Shown here one piece after another: positions 53,681-64,000 of a stretch of 64,000 bases of DNA. A program made the translations under genes and the position numbers. The DNA lies in NCBI GenBank assembly GCA_032718475.1, contig JAUCBJ010002701.1:1-64000 (forward strand), given 5' to 3'. The notes beneath the pieces are model-generated. The model saw only the letters and a program-made list of their open reading frames with translations, was not told the DNA's origin and did no database searches. This DNA comes from Nemertoderma westbladi. Lineage: Eukaryota; Xenacoelomorpha; Nemertodermatida; Nemertodermatidae. Positions within the stretch are counted from its first letter, which is position 1. The number at the start of each line of letters is the position of its first letter.

Positions 53681-54009
53681 GCTTATTTTTGAATTCATGT
53701 GCAGCGGTAAAGATCATGATACACACCAGGAGCGGCGTGCGGCATCGGCGGGCGGCCGCGGCGAGATATATTATGTAAATATAAATAGATAATAAATACA
53801 TTGATGAGTGACCCTTTCATCCTGGCATCTTTATCGCTTTAGCAAACCCAATTGATATAATTTACATTGGGTTTATATAGTCCAGTGAAACTAGGCAAAT
53901 TAAAGGATAACCCAAAACTAATTCGCGATTTATCCGAACTACTTTTTTATCCTACATAATTATTTTCTAATAATCCCAAAATGTTTATAGATGTTACCAT
54001 TAATTCCAT
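53681..54009. other. Unique sequence
   Basis: No gene was recognised. One short GC-rich patch (GCGGCATCGGCGGGCGGCCG at about 53738-53757) interrupts AT-rich DNA. Confidence 0.4.
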
Positions 54010-54296
54010 GTTTTTCCCTAAAAGTAAAAGTAAAGTAAATGTTCTTTGGCCGCTAGGCCATTGATTACGCACAAAGTCTGACGACTTATTTCCAGTGCGG
54101 TCCCCCCAGAACTTTACTCCCCAGAGGAAACTCCAGTACTCATTTAGCTACCACTTAAGGATGCATGCAAGGCAGAGATGCGCCCTGGTCCCTTTAAAGC
54201 ATTCGTGCCGAAACGAAAACTGCCCTGACCCATGTGAGGATCGCACCCACGACCTAGGGGAGATGTGAATTCAATGCGACCACTACACCAAGGTGG
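54010..54296 (-). mobile_element. tRNA-derived SINE, copy 2
   Basis: The reverse of the family at 9548-9890. On the minus strand, box A is CCTTGGTGTAGTGG (54280-54293) and box B GGTGCGATCC (54238-54247, with changes). The body matches copy 1 (CAGTTTTCGTTTCGGCACGA, CATCCTTAAGTGGTAGCTAA, GTCGTCAGACTTTGTG, CCTAGCGGCCAAAGAA), and the tail is TTTACTTTACTTTTACTTTT. It is more diverged in the head than in the body. Confidence 0.85.
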
Positions 54297-54374
54297 AACA
54301 AGGTACAAGCAACAAGGAATTTAGAACACAATAATTTTATTGAATGGGATAATCTTTTAGGCTCGTAAGGCCAA
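54297..54374. other. Short spacer between SINE and 63-bp array
   Basis: Contains AATAAA on the minus strand (in CATTCAATAAAATTATTG, about 54330-54347), a possible poly(A) signal for minus-strand transcription through the array. Confidence 0.3.
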
Positions 54375-57300
54375 GGAACGCGTGTTCACCACCATGAGTG
54401 ATCTTCTACAGTAAAACCTTCCACTCTGTTTCCTAAAGGAATGCCTGTTCTCCACCATGGGTGATCTTCCGCAGTAAAACCCTTCCACTCTGTTTCCTAA
54501 AGGAATGCCTGTTCACCACCATGGGTGATCTTCCACAGTAAACCATTCCACTCTGTTTCCTAAAGGAATGCCTGTTCACCACCATGGGTGATCTTAACAG
54601 TTAACACTTCCACTCTGTTTCATAAAGGAATGCCTGTTCTCCACCATGGGTGATCTTCCGCAGTAAACCCTTCCACTCTGTTTCCTAAAGGAATGCCTGT
54701 TCACCACCAAGGGTGATCTTCCACAGTAAACCCTTCCACTCTGTTTCATAAAGGAATACCTGTTCACCACCATGAGTGATCTTCTACAGTAAACCCTTCC
54801 ACTCGGTTTCCTAAAGGAATGCCTGTTCACAACCATGGGTGATCTTAACAGTTAACACTTCCACTCTGTTTCATAAAGGAATGCCTGTTCTCCACCATGG
54901 GTGATCTTCCACAGTAAACCCTACCACTCTGTTTCCTAAAGGAATGCCTGTTCACCACCATGAGTGATCTTCTACAGTAAACCCTTCCACTCTGTTTCAT
55001 AAAGGAATACCTGTTCACCACCATGAGTGATCTTCTACAGTAAACCCTTCCACTCGGTTTCCTAAAGGAATGCCTGTTCACAACCATGGGTGATCTTCCA
55101 CAGTAAACCCTTCCATTCTGTTTCCTAAAGGAATGCCTGTTCAACACCATGGGTGATCTTAACAGTTAACACTTCCACTCTGTTTCATAAAGGAATGCCT
55201 GTTCTCCACCATGGGTGATCTTCCACAGTAAACCCTTCCACTCGGTTTCCTAAAGGAATGCCTGTTCACAACCATGGGCGATCTTCCACAGTAAACCCTT
55301 CCACTCTGTTTCATAAAGGAATACCTGTTCTCCGCCATGGGTGATCTTCCATAGTAAACCCTTCCACTCTGTTTCCTAAAGGAATGCTTATACACCACCA
55401 TGGGTGATCTTAACAGTAAACCCTTCCACTCTGTTTCCTAAAGGAATGCCTGTTCACCACCATGGTTGATATTCCACAGTAAACCCTTCCACTCTGTTTC
55501 CTAAAGGAATGCCTGTTCACCACCATGAGTGATCTTCTACAGTAAACCCTTCCACTCTGTTTCCCAAAGGAATGCCTGTTCACCACCATGAGTGATCTTC
55601 TACAGTAAACCCACGTCCACTCTGTTTCCCAAAGGAATGCCTGTTCACCACCATGGTTGATATTCCACAGTAAACCCTTCCACTCTGTTTCCTAAAGGAA
55701 TGCCTGTTCACCACCATGAGTGATCTTCTACAGTAAACCCTTCCACTCTGTTTCCCAAAGGAATGCCTGTTCACCACCATGAGTGATCTTCTACAGTAAA
55801 CCCACGTCCACTCTGTTTCCCAAAGGAATGCCTGTTCACCACCATGAGTGATCTTCTACAGTAAACCCTTCCACTCTGTTTCATAAAGGAATACCTGTTC
55901 ACCACCATGAGTGATCTTCCGCAGTAAACCCTTCCACTCTGTTTCCTAAAGGAATGCCTGTTCACCACCATGAGTGATCTTCTACAGTAAACCCTTCCAC
56001 TCTGTTTCATAAAGGAATACCTGTTCACCACCATGAGTGATCTTCCGCAGTAAACCCTTCCACTCTGTTTCATAAAGGAATGCCTGTTCTCCACCATGGG
56101 TGATCTTCCACAGTAAACCCTTCCACTCTGTTTCATAAAGGAATGCCTGTTCTCCACCATGGGTGATCTTCCACAGTAAACCCTACCACTCTGTTTCCTA
56201 AAGGAATGCCTGTTCACCACCATGAGTGATCTTCTACAGTAAACCCTTCCACTCTGTTTCATAAAGGAATACCTGTTCACCACCATGAGTGATCTTCTAC
56301 AGTAAACCCTTCCACTCGGTTTCCTAAAGGAATGCCTGTTCACAACCATGGGTGATCTTCCACAGTAAACCCTTCCATTCTGTTTCCTAAAGGAATGCCT
56401 GTTCACCACCATGGGTGATCTTAACAGTTAACACTTCCACTCTGTTTCATAAAGGAATGCCTGTTCTCCACCATGGGTGATCTTCCATAGTAAACCCTTC
56501 CATTCTGTTTCCTAAAGGAATGCCTGTTCACCACCATGGGTGATCTTAACAGTTAACACTTCCACTCTGTTTCATAAAGGAATGCCTGTTCTCCACCATG
56601 GGTGATCTTCCGCAGTAAACCCTTCCACTCTGTTTCCTAAAGGAATGCCTGTTCACGACCATGGGTGATCATCCACAGTAAACCCTTCCACTCTGTTTCA
56701 TAAAGGAATGCCTGTTCTCCACCATGGGTGATCTTTCACAGTAAACCCTTCCACTCTGTTTCATAAAGGAATGCCTGTTCTCCACCATGGGTGATCTTCC
56801 ACAGTAAACCCTTCCACTCGGTTTCCTAAAGGAATGCCTGTTCACAACCATGGGCGATCTTCCACAGTAAACCCTTCCACTCTGTTTCATAAAGGAATAC
56901 CTGTTCTCCGCCATGGGTGATCTTCCATAGTAAACCCTTCCACTCTGTTTCCTAAAGGAATGCTTATACACCACCATGGGTGATCTTAACAGTAAACCCT
57001 TCCACTCTGTTTCATAAAGGAATGCCTGTTCTCCACCATGGGTGATCTTACACAGTTATCCCTTCCATTATGTTTCATAAAAGAATGCCTGTTCACCACC
57101 ATGGGTGATCGTCCACAGTAAACCCTTCCACTCTGTTTCATAAAGGAATGCCTGTTCTCCACCATGGGTAATCTTCAACAGTAAACCCTTCCACTCTGTT
57201 TCCTAAAGGAATGCATGTTCACTACTATATGGTTGATCTTCAACAGTAAACCCTTCCACTCTGTTTCCTAAAGGAATGCCTGTTCTCCACCATGGGTGAT

Positions 57301-60045
57301 TTTCCATAGTAAACCCTTCCATTCTGTTTCCTAAAGGAATGCCTGTTCACCACCATGGGTGATCTTAACAGTTAACACTTCCACTCTGTTTCATAAAGGA
57401 ATGCCTGTTCTCCACCATGGGTGATCTTCCGCAGTAAACCCTTCCACTCTGTTTCCTAAAGGAATGCCTGTTCACCACCAAGGGTGATCTTCCACAGTAA
57501 ACCCTTCCACTCTGTTTCATAAAGGAATACCTGTTCACCACCATGAGTGATCTTCTACAGTAAACCCTTCCACTCGGTTTCCTAAAGGAATGCCTGTTCA
57601 CCACCATGGGTGATCTTAACAGTTAACACTTCCACTCTGTTTCATAAAGGAATGCCTGTTCTCCACCATGGGTGATCTTCCACAGTAAACCCTACCACTC
57701 TGTTTCCTAAAGGAATGCCTGTTCACCACCATGAGTGATCTTCTACAGTAAACCCTTCCACTCTGTTTCATAAAGGAATACCTGTTCACCACCATGAGTG
57801 ATCTTCCGCAGTAAACCCTTCCACTCTGTTTCATAAAGGAATGCCTGTTCTCCACCATGGGTGATCTTCCACAGTAAACCCTTCCACTCTGTTTCATAAA
57901 GGAATGCCTGTTCACAACCATGGGCGATCTTCCACAGTAAACCCTTCCACTCTGTTTCATAAAGGAATGCCTGTTCTCCACCATGGGTGATCTTCCACAG
58001 TAAACCCTACCACTCTGTTTCCTAAAGGAATGCCTGTTCACCACCATGAGTGATCTTCTACAGTAAACCCTTCCACTCTGTTTCATAAAGGAATACCTGT
58101 TCACCACCATGAGTGATCTTCTACAGTAAACCCTTCCACTCTGTTTCATAAAGGAATACCTGTTCACCACCATGAGTGATCTTCCACAGTAAACCACTCC
58201 ACTGTTTCCTAAAGGAATGCCTGTTCTCCACCATGGGTGATCTTCCACAGTAAACCCTTCCACTCTGTTTCATAAAGGAATGCCTGTTCTCCACCATGGG
58301 TGATCTTCCACAGTAAACCCTACCACTCTGTTTCCTAAAGGAATGCCTGTTCACCACCATGAGTGATCTTCTACAGTAAACCCTTCCACTCTGTTTCATA
58401 AAGGAATACCTGTTCACCACCATGAGTGATCTTCCACAGTAAACCACTCCACTGTTTCCTAAAGGAATGCCTGTTCTCCACCATGGGTGATCTTCCACAG
58501 TAAACCCTTCCACTCTGTTTCATAAAGGAATGCCTGTTCTCCACCATGGGTGATCTTCCACAGTAAACCCTACCACTCTGTTTCCTAAAGGAATGCCTGT
58601 TCACCACCATGAGTGATCTTCTACAGTAAACCCTTCCACTCTGTTTCATAAAGGAATACCTGTTCACCACCATGAGTGATCTTCTACAGTAAACCCTTCC
58701 ACTCGGTTTCCTAAAGGAATGCCTGTTCACAACCATGGGTGATCTTCCACAGTAAACCCTTCCATTCTGTTTCCTAAAGGAATGCCTGTTCACCACCATG
58801 GGTGATCTTAACAGTTAACACTTCCACTCTGTTTCATAAAGGAATGCCTGTTCTCCACCATGGGTGATCTTCCATAGTAAACCCTTCCATTCTGTTTCCT
58901 AAAGGAATGCCTGTTCACCACCATGGGTGATCTTAACAGTTAACACTTCCACTCTGTTTCATAAAGGAATGCCTGTTCTCCACCATGGGTGATCTTCCGC
59001 AGTAAACCCTTCCACTCTGTTTCCTAAAGGAATGCCTGTTCACGACCATGGGTGATCATCCACAGTAAACCCTTCCACTCTGTTTCATAAAGGAATGCCT
59101 GTTCTCCACCATGGGTGATCTTTCACAGTAAACCCTTCCACTCTGTTTCATAAAGGAATGCCTGTTCTCCACCATGGGTGATCTTCCACAGTAAACCCTT
59201 CCACTCGGTTTCCTAAAGGAATGCCTGTTCACAACCATGGGCGATCTTCCACAGTAAACCCTTCCACTCTGTTTCATAAAGGAATACCTGTTCTCCGCCA
59301 TGGGTGATCTTCCATAGTAAACCCTTCCACTCTGCTTCCTAAAGGAATGCTTATACACCACCATGGGTGATCTTAACAGTAAACCCTTCCACTCTGTTTC
59401 ATAAAGGAATGCCTGTTCTCCACCATGGGTGATCTTACACAGTTATCCCTTCCATTATGTTTCATTAAGGAATGCCTGTTCACCACCATGGGTGATCGTC
59501 CACAGTAAACCCTTCCACTCTGTTTCATAAAGGAATGCCTGTTCTCCACCATGGGTAATCTTCAACAGTAAACCCTTCCACTCTGTTTCCTAAAGGAATG
59601 CATGTTCACTACTATATGGTTGATCTTCAACAGTAAACCCTTCCACTCTGTTTCCTAAAGGAATGCATGTTCACTACTATATGGTTGATCTTCCACAGTA
59701 AACCCTTACACTCTGTTTCCTAAAGGAATGCCTGTTCACCACCATGGGTGATCTACCACAGTAAACCCTTCCACTCTGTTTCCTAAAGGTATGCCTGTTC
59801 ACCACCATTTTGATCTTCCACAGTAAACCCTTCCACTCTGTTTCCTAAAGGAATGCCTGTTCACCACCATGGCTGATCTTCAACAGTAAACCCGTCCACC
59901 CCGTTTCCTAAAGGAATGCCTGTTCACCACCATCGGTGATCTTCCACAGTAAACCCTTCCACTCTGTTTCCTATAAGAATGCCTGTTCACCACCATGGGT
60001 GATCTTCCACAGTAAACCCTTCCACTCTGTTTCCTATAAAAATGC
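54375..60045. repeat. 63-bp minisatellite, about 90 copies
   Basis: The unit is actctgtttcctaaaggaat, gcctgttcaccaccatgggt, gatcttccacagtaaaccct, tcc. Main variants are cctaaag/cataaag, gcctg/acctg, accaccatg/tccaccatg and cttaacagttaac. Because 63 is a multiple of three, the minus strand shows long 21-residue-repeat ORFs (VVNRHSFRKQSGRVYCGRSP). They end wherever the cttaacag variant introduces a stop, so I treat them as artefacts. Large blocks are duplicated: 56669-56977 equals 59056-59364 in translation (offset 2387 bp). Confidence 0.97.
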
Positions 60046-60262
60046 CAAATAATATGTAACGGCTATCATCATAAACTGTGTGATCGGCAGAAATGCTGGA
60101 GACCCACGGAATCATGTGTCTGTTGGGTCTGTGACTGCCCGGCAACAACCAAGGAACACTATTAATCCTGCACCAAAATCACACAATGCAACTCGGTCCT
60201 TCACTATGCCCTATTTTTAAATAGTTTTTATCGTGATACTCATAATTAGTAATTATTATTAT
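60046..60262. other. Spacer between array and LINE-C
   Basis: Unique-looking sequence; nothing was recognised. Confidence 0.4.
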
Positions 60263-60434
60263 TTTTTTTTTTAAAACTGCGCCCCCACGCGGGGCAAATG
60301 GAGACCTTTATTTCGATTCATTCAAATATTTACATAAGATACTCAATAAAATAAAACAATTTATATTATACATTCATATAAAAAATCTGTTAACATTTTG
60401 CGTAACCTTAGGCCTTTATCTTTATTGTAGACTA

Positions 60435-63242
60435 TTATTGTGCCGCTAGAGATGAAAGTTCAGGTGAGCTCGAGCATTCTAGAACATGGTAAAGGTCCTC
60501 GGCGCTGTTACCGCAATATTTGCACGTGCAAGTTTGCATTCTTTCATGAAACGGGGTTGTTGTGGAGCAAATTATATGGTGGAAACCATGCGCGGTTGTT
60601 CTTGTTATTATGTGGCGATTCCTTTGATTAGTGGATCTCCAGACGTTAGACTTGAAGGCTGGCCCCAATATATACCCTTGACCTGAGAAGTTATTATCCC
60701 TTTCCGTTCGAAAATTGCGGTAGAGTTCTAATGCGGCTGGGTTGATAATATTGGGATACTGCTCACATATATCTTCGGTGAGGGTTTTGCAGTTGGTAAG
60801 GTTGTGAGCCAGGGTAGACGATGCGTTTGTCGGAAGTGATAATAGGCGTTTTAGAAAGGTAGATTTAATTTTATCCAGTTCTTTAAGATTTGAGACTGTC
60901 AAATGTGGAGCTATTTCCGGGAAAGCGTAAGTTACGGCGGGGTATATTTTCATTTTGAAGATTTTTACACCAGTTTTGATAGAGACGAGGTTCAGATTTC
61001 TCAAGCAGCCTATTAGAGTGTAAGACCGTTGTTTTTTATTCTCAATGTGTTGGGTAAAGCACAATGTAGGTTGTAGAGTGACCCCTAGGTAGGTGTACCG
61101 GTTAGTTATTTCTATTGGGAGGCCCCCGTATTTGAACACATCAGCCTTAGCCAGTCTTCCACCACGCCGGAATTTGATAACTTTTGTTTTATCTAAATTT
61201 ACATGCATTTTATTTAGTTTACACCATTCATATAGTTGATCTAGCCCAGCTTGGATAGCTTCTTTTTCTGTAGAATAGAGAACAAGATCATCTGCGAAAA
61301 ATATAAATAGTAGTGCCGATCCTATACGTCGGAGTAAAGTCGAGAGATCCGCAATAAACATGATGAAACCAGTTGGTGAAAAACAGTCACCTTGTAGTAT
61401 TCCACGTAATTGGACTATTGGTGAAGAGTATTTAATACCATCATAGATTTTAACAGAGTTATTAAAGATTGCCCGAATAAGTTGAAATAACTTCCCTTTT
61501 ATTCCAAATTGTGTGTACATCTTATACAGCAATATATTTCTATCGACCAAGTCGAACGCCTTTCTGAAGTCAACAAAGACGGCATATACCGGTTTGGAGT
61601 TAGTATTATGCACAGTGACATTTACAAACTCTATGAATTTCTTAAGTGCCTGCCTCGTCGACCGCCCGGTAATGAACCCATATTGCTCTGTGGGTAACAT
61701 AGTCTTTATCTTGGATATAACACGTGCATTTATCATTGATGTAAATATCTTCAAAAGTACACATATCATGGCCACCCCCCTATAGTTTCCGGGGTCGATG
61801 TAGCTACCCTTGCCTTTATATAATATTTTTATAATGCTGGTCTTCCAAATCTGGGGAATGTAACTCACATTCAGACATGTGTTGAACAATAACACTAGGA
61901 TGGTGATCATGTAAGGTATCACTTGCTTGAAATGTTCATAGAACAGACCATCTGTGCCGCAAGCTTTCCCATTTGCTGTTCTGTTGATGGCGTTGTTCAC
62001 CTCTGTTTCACCGAATGGCTGATTATACCAATCGTCCGATTCGTTTTCACCTGGTACCGGTGTGAAAAATGGTTGATTTGGTGGTGATTCTGGTGATGTT
62101 TCGTTTTGGCCGATAAGAGTTTCAAAATGCTGTTCTAGAATTTTCAGATCTATTGGAGCTACAGTTGCGACCCTTGCATCTTTCCACAATGACCAAGGGG
62201 TTATCTCGGATTGGCGGAGTCTGTTTAGTAGAAGCTCTTCTTTATGTGCTAACATTTTAACTTTGATAAGACGCTTATATTCTTTCCGAAGAGACCAATA
62301 ACCTGTAACATTATTGGAGTAGACACGCTGTTCATGCAGGATTGACATGAGTTCACGTTTCCTCGACTTGCACTCGTCATCGTACCAGGGTTGATGATGA
62401 GAGCGGGATTTATGGTGCTTCTGTGAAGCTGCTGAGATTGTGTTGTTGATATTATCAACCGCTGTATCTATTTCACCTTCGAGCAGATAGGAAATGATAT
62501 CATTTTTTCGGAGTTCTTCTTCTAGGATATTAGTGTTTAACTTTCGTGATAGTTGAGGAGCTGGTTTATCAATATACTCGTTGTTAAAGGCTATAACAAT
62601 GTGTAAATCAACCCGTTGGTGTTTACGAATTGGGTGTAATCTAATAGTTACAGACGACGCACGCACCTCAATGCCTGAGGGGACGCGTGTGTAATAGAGA
62701 TCGATGGTGCTCGTTCCTTGTGGAGAATAGTAAGTACACTCTGAAGATTTGTTTTGCACCGTAAATCCCAGGATTTGCAGGTTGGTCCTGAGGTCAGTTC
62801 CGCGGGTTCCAGTTGCTCTGTCGTCGATTCGACAATTAAAATCACCTCCAAGTATAATCGGTACTTAAGGATTAGTGAAGGTAAGCGCCTCGCTGATAGA
62901 AAGCAGAATATCCTCTATACTTGTCTCAGGGTTAAAGTAAAAAGCTAGTATGTATGCAGCATTCGTTCTAAGAACTAAGTAATTGTCAGTTACGGCGATT
63001 TCTTTTGGAGAGAGTTCAGGTTTAGCAAGGATTACTAGTCCGCCCTGAGGTCGGCCCCTTCCTGAGTTCCGAGCAGGTTGCACGTAAGAGTAAAATCCAG
63101 GGAATGAAAACTCTTTTTTGCAATAGAATGTCTCAGTTAACAAAAGTAGGTCTGCCTCCCCAACTACTTCCCGATTACTTAGTGTTTCATGAACATAATT
63201 CAACCCTTCTACATTCCAAAGCGCGAGTTTTAGTGATCGCAT
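60435..63242 (-). pseudogene. LINE-C ORF2: endonuclease and reverse transcriptase, one in-frame stop
   Basis: From the ATG at 63240-63242 (MRSLKLALWNVEGLNYV, the start of the APE domain) the frame is continuous for about 935 codons except for a single TAA at 62865-62867. The stop lies just before the catalytic motif IILGGDFNCRIDD. EN motifs: LLLTETFY, GGLVILAKPE, GGDFN, STIDLYYTR; a clear C-terminal SDH was not seen. RT: KACGTDGLFYEHF, IIKILYKGKGSYIDPGNYRG, EQYGFITGRSTRQAL, AVFVDFRKAFDLVDR, RGILQGDCFSPTGF, IFFADDLVLYS, LDKTKVIKF, YLGVTLQ. The C-terminus holds CTCKYCGNSAEDLYHVLEC, a CCHC-type zinc motif. The protein ends at 60435. One point mutation is the simplest explanation for the stop. 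Confidence 0.9.
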
Positions 63243-63344
63243 CGGTGTTTGTTCGGAGTCTGAGGTACATTGCACATCGGAAACTTCGGTAAGGGGGGAT
63301 GAACCCGTAGCTTCTACATTCCATAAGCCGATAGGGAGTTGCCG

Positions 63345-64000
63345 TCAATCATTTTGCTCGACTGCGGCAGATTGTTGAACATTGCGTGAGGGTCGACTTC
63401 TGTAGCCAAATTGGGCGCGTTCCAGATTGCTGAGATGGTAGTTCTTTATTAGTATCCCATCATCCCATATCTCAGGATTCATTAAAGCGGTGCGGTGCTC
63501 CTGACTGCAGATTAAATGAAATGATTTGGTGGATGCGTCGTCGCTGATTGGGAGTGGGATGATTTGGTGGATGCGTCGTCGCTGATTGGGAGTGGGATGA
63601 TTTGGTGGATGCGTCGTCGCTGATTGGGAGTGGGATGATTTGGTGGATGCGTCGTCGCTGATTGGGAGTGGGATGATTTGGTGGATGCGTCGTCGCTGAT
63701 TGGGAGTGGGATGATTTGGTGGATGCGTCGTCGCTGATTGGGAGTGGGATGATTTGGTGGATGCGTCGTCGCTGATTGGGAGTGGGATGATTTGGTGGAT
63801 GCGTCGTCGCTGATTGGGAGTGGGATGATTTGGTGGATGCGTCGTCGCTGATTGGGAGTGGGATGATTTGGTGGATGCGTCGTCGCTGATTGGGAGTGGG
63901 ATGATTTGGTGGATGCGTCGTCGCTGATTGGGAGTGGGATGATTTGGTGGATGCGTCGTCGCTGATTGGGAGTGGGATGATTTGGTGGATGCGTCGTCGC
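63345..64000 (-). CDS. LINE-C ORF1, C-terminal part containing 38-bp repeats
   Basis: The minus strand is open from the window edge to a TGA at 63345-63347 (at least 218 codons). The unique end reads SFHLICSQEHRTALMNPEIW, then DDGILIKNYHLSNLERAQFG and SRPSRNVQQSAAVEQND, resembling the C-terminus of LINE ORF1 (Gag-like) proteins; this is inferred from position and character. The part upstream is the 38-bp array, which is open in all three frames, so the frame can run through it as a 38-residue super-repeat (three DNA units). The next ORF (LINE-C ORF2) starts about 100 nt further on. Its start lies beyond the window. Confidence 0.5.
   Translation of the reverse strand, partial: DDASTKSSHSQSATTHPPNHPTPNQRRRIHQIIPLPISDDASTKSSHSQSATTHPPNHPTPNQRRRIHQIIPLPISDDASTKSSHSQSATTHPPNHPTPNQRRRIHQIIPLPISDDASTKSSHSQSATTHPPNHPTPNQRRRIHQIIPLPISDDASTKSFHLICSQEHRTALMNPEIWDDGILIKNYHLSNLERAQFGYRSRPSRNVQQSAAVEQND
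63520..64000. repeat. 38-bp tandem repeat, at least 12 copies
   Basis: Unit GGGATGATTTGGTGGATGCG followed by TCGTCGCTGATTGGGAGT, essentially identical in all copies and continuing past the window end. It lies inside LINE-C ORF1. Confidence 0.97.

Larger units (their letters stand above)
60263..64000 (-). mobile_element. LINE-C: non-LTR retrotransposon with poly(A) tail, 5' end beyond the window
   Basis: Minus-strand order: ORF1 (63345 to beyond 64000), a short gap, ORF2 (63242 to 60435) with APE endonuclease and RT, a short 3' UTR with AATAAA (60307-60312), and an A tail (T run at about 60263-60276). It belongs to a different lineage from LINE-A and LINE-B: it has a poly(A) tail instead of TAG repeats, a different RT, and a C-terminal CCHC zinc motif. 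ORF2 carries only one in-frame stop, so the insertion is fairly young. Confidence 0.85.

Noticed and set aside
50691-54009. Receptor exons for TM5-TM7
   Set aside because: I looked for hydrophobic stretches with the usual Trp-Pro and Asn-Pro-Tyr motifs on the plus strand and did not see them.

Overview
The window is eukaryotic, almost certainly from an invertebrate animal. It is AT-rich and gene-poor. It holds three APE-type non-LTR retrotransposons (LINEs), a complete BEL/Pao LTR retrotransposon, two copies of a tRNA-derived SINE, a 7-transmembrane receptor exon ending in a splice donor, and at least ten tandem arrays. No bacterial features (operons, ribosome binding sites, CRISPR) are present. 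The species cannot be named from the sequence.

Layout. 891-3983: a decayed LINE (here LINE-A, minus strand). 3996-6414: an array of a 37-bp unit. 7645-8838: a second, unrelated 37-bp array that abuts a probable first exon of a small membrane protein (8840-9013, minus). 9548-9890: a SINE. 10494-41122: one 105-bp satellite array (about 110 copies) split in two by a BEL/Pao element at 14188-33105. That element (minus strand) has 2.2-kb LTRs with TG...CA ends, a 5-bp target duplication GATAT, a 2791-aa Gag-Pol ORF and a second ORF of 1235 aa with three zinc knuckles. 42150-42715: a 154-bp tandem repeat. 45229-45453 and 45656-48785: a LINE-A 3' fragment (+) tail-to-tail with a second LINE (LINE-B, minus). 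49403-50181: the receptor exon (+), whose intron begins with a 14-bp array. 50843-51640: a palindromic 40-bp array, then a broken integrase-family N-terminus running into a 22-bp array. 54010-54296: second SINE copy (minus). 54375-60045: about 90 copies of a 63-bp unit. 60263-64000: a third LINE (LINE-C, minus) with a poly(A) tail, an RT ORF broken by one stop codon, and an upstream ORF that contains a 38-bp tandem array running off the window.

The most interesting object is the BEL/Pao element. Its LTRs differ at only about a dozen positions plus one 9-bp indel, so the insertion is recent. Eight copies of a 16-bp palindrome (consensus CAAACCCGCGGGTTTG) are scattered every 1.1-2.6 kb through its internal region. 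They lie in both ORFs and in the noncoding parts, and they are read in all three codon frames, so they look conserved as DNA or RNA rather than as protein. Its second ORF is not an envelope: it lacks a signal peptide or membrane segment and instead looks like a nucleic-acid-binding protein. A good 3' splice site lies just upstream of that ORF and a good 5' splice site lies in the LTR, which suggests expression from a spliced subgenomic RNA.

Host genes are represented only by partial exons. The receptor exon is convincing, the small membrane protein exon is plausible, and two short stretches at 42859-43127 are weak candidates. All calls rest on reading motifs by eye; no database search was possible.
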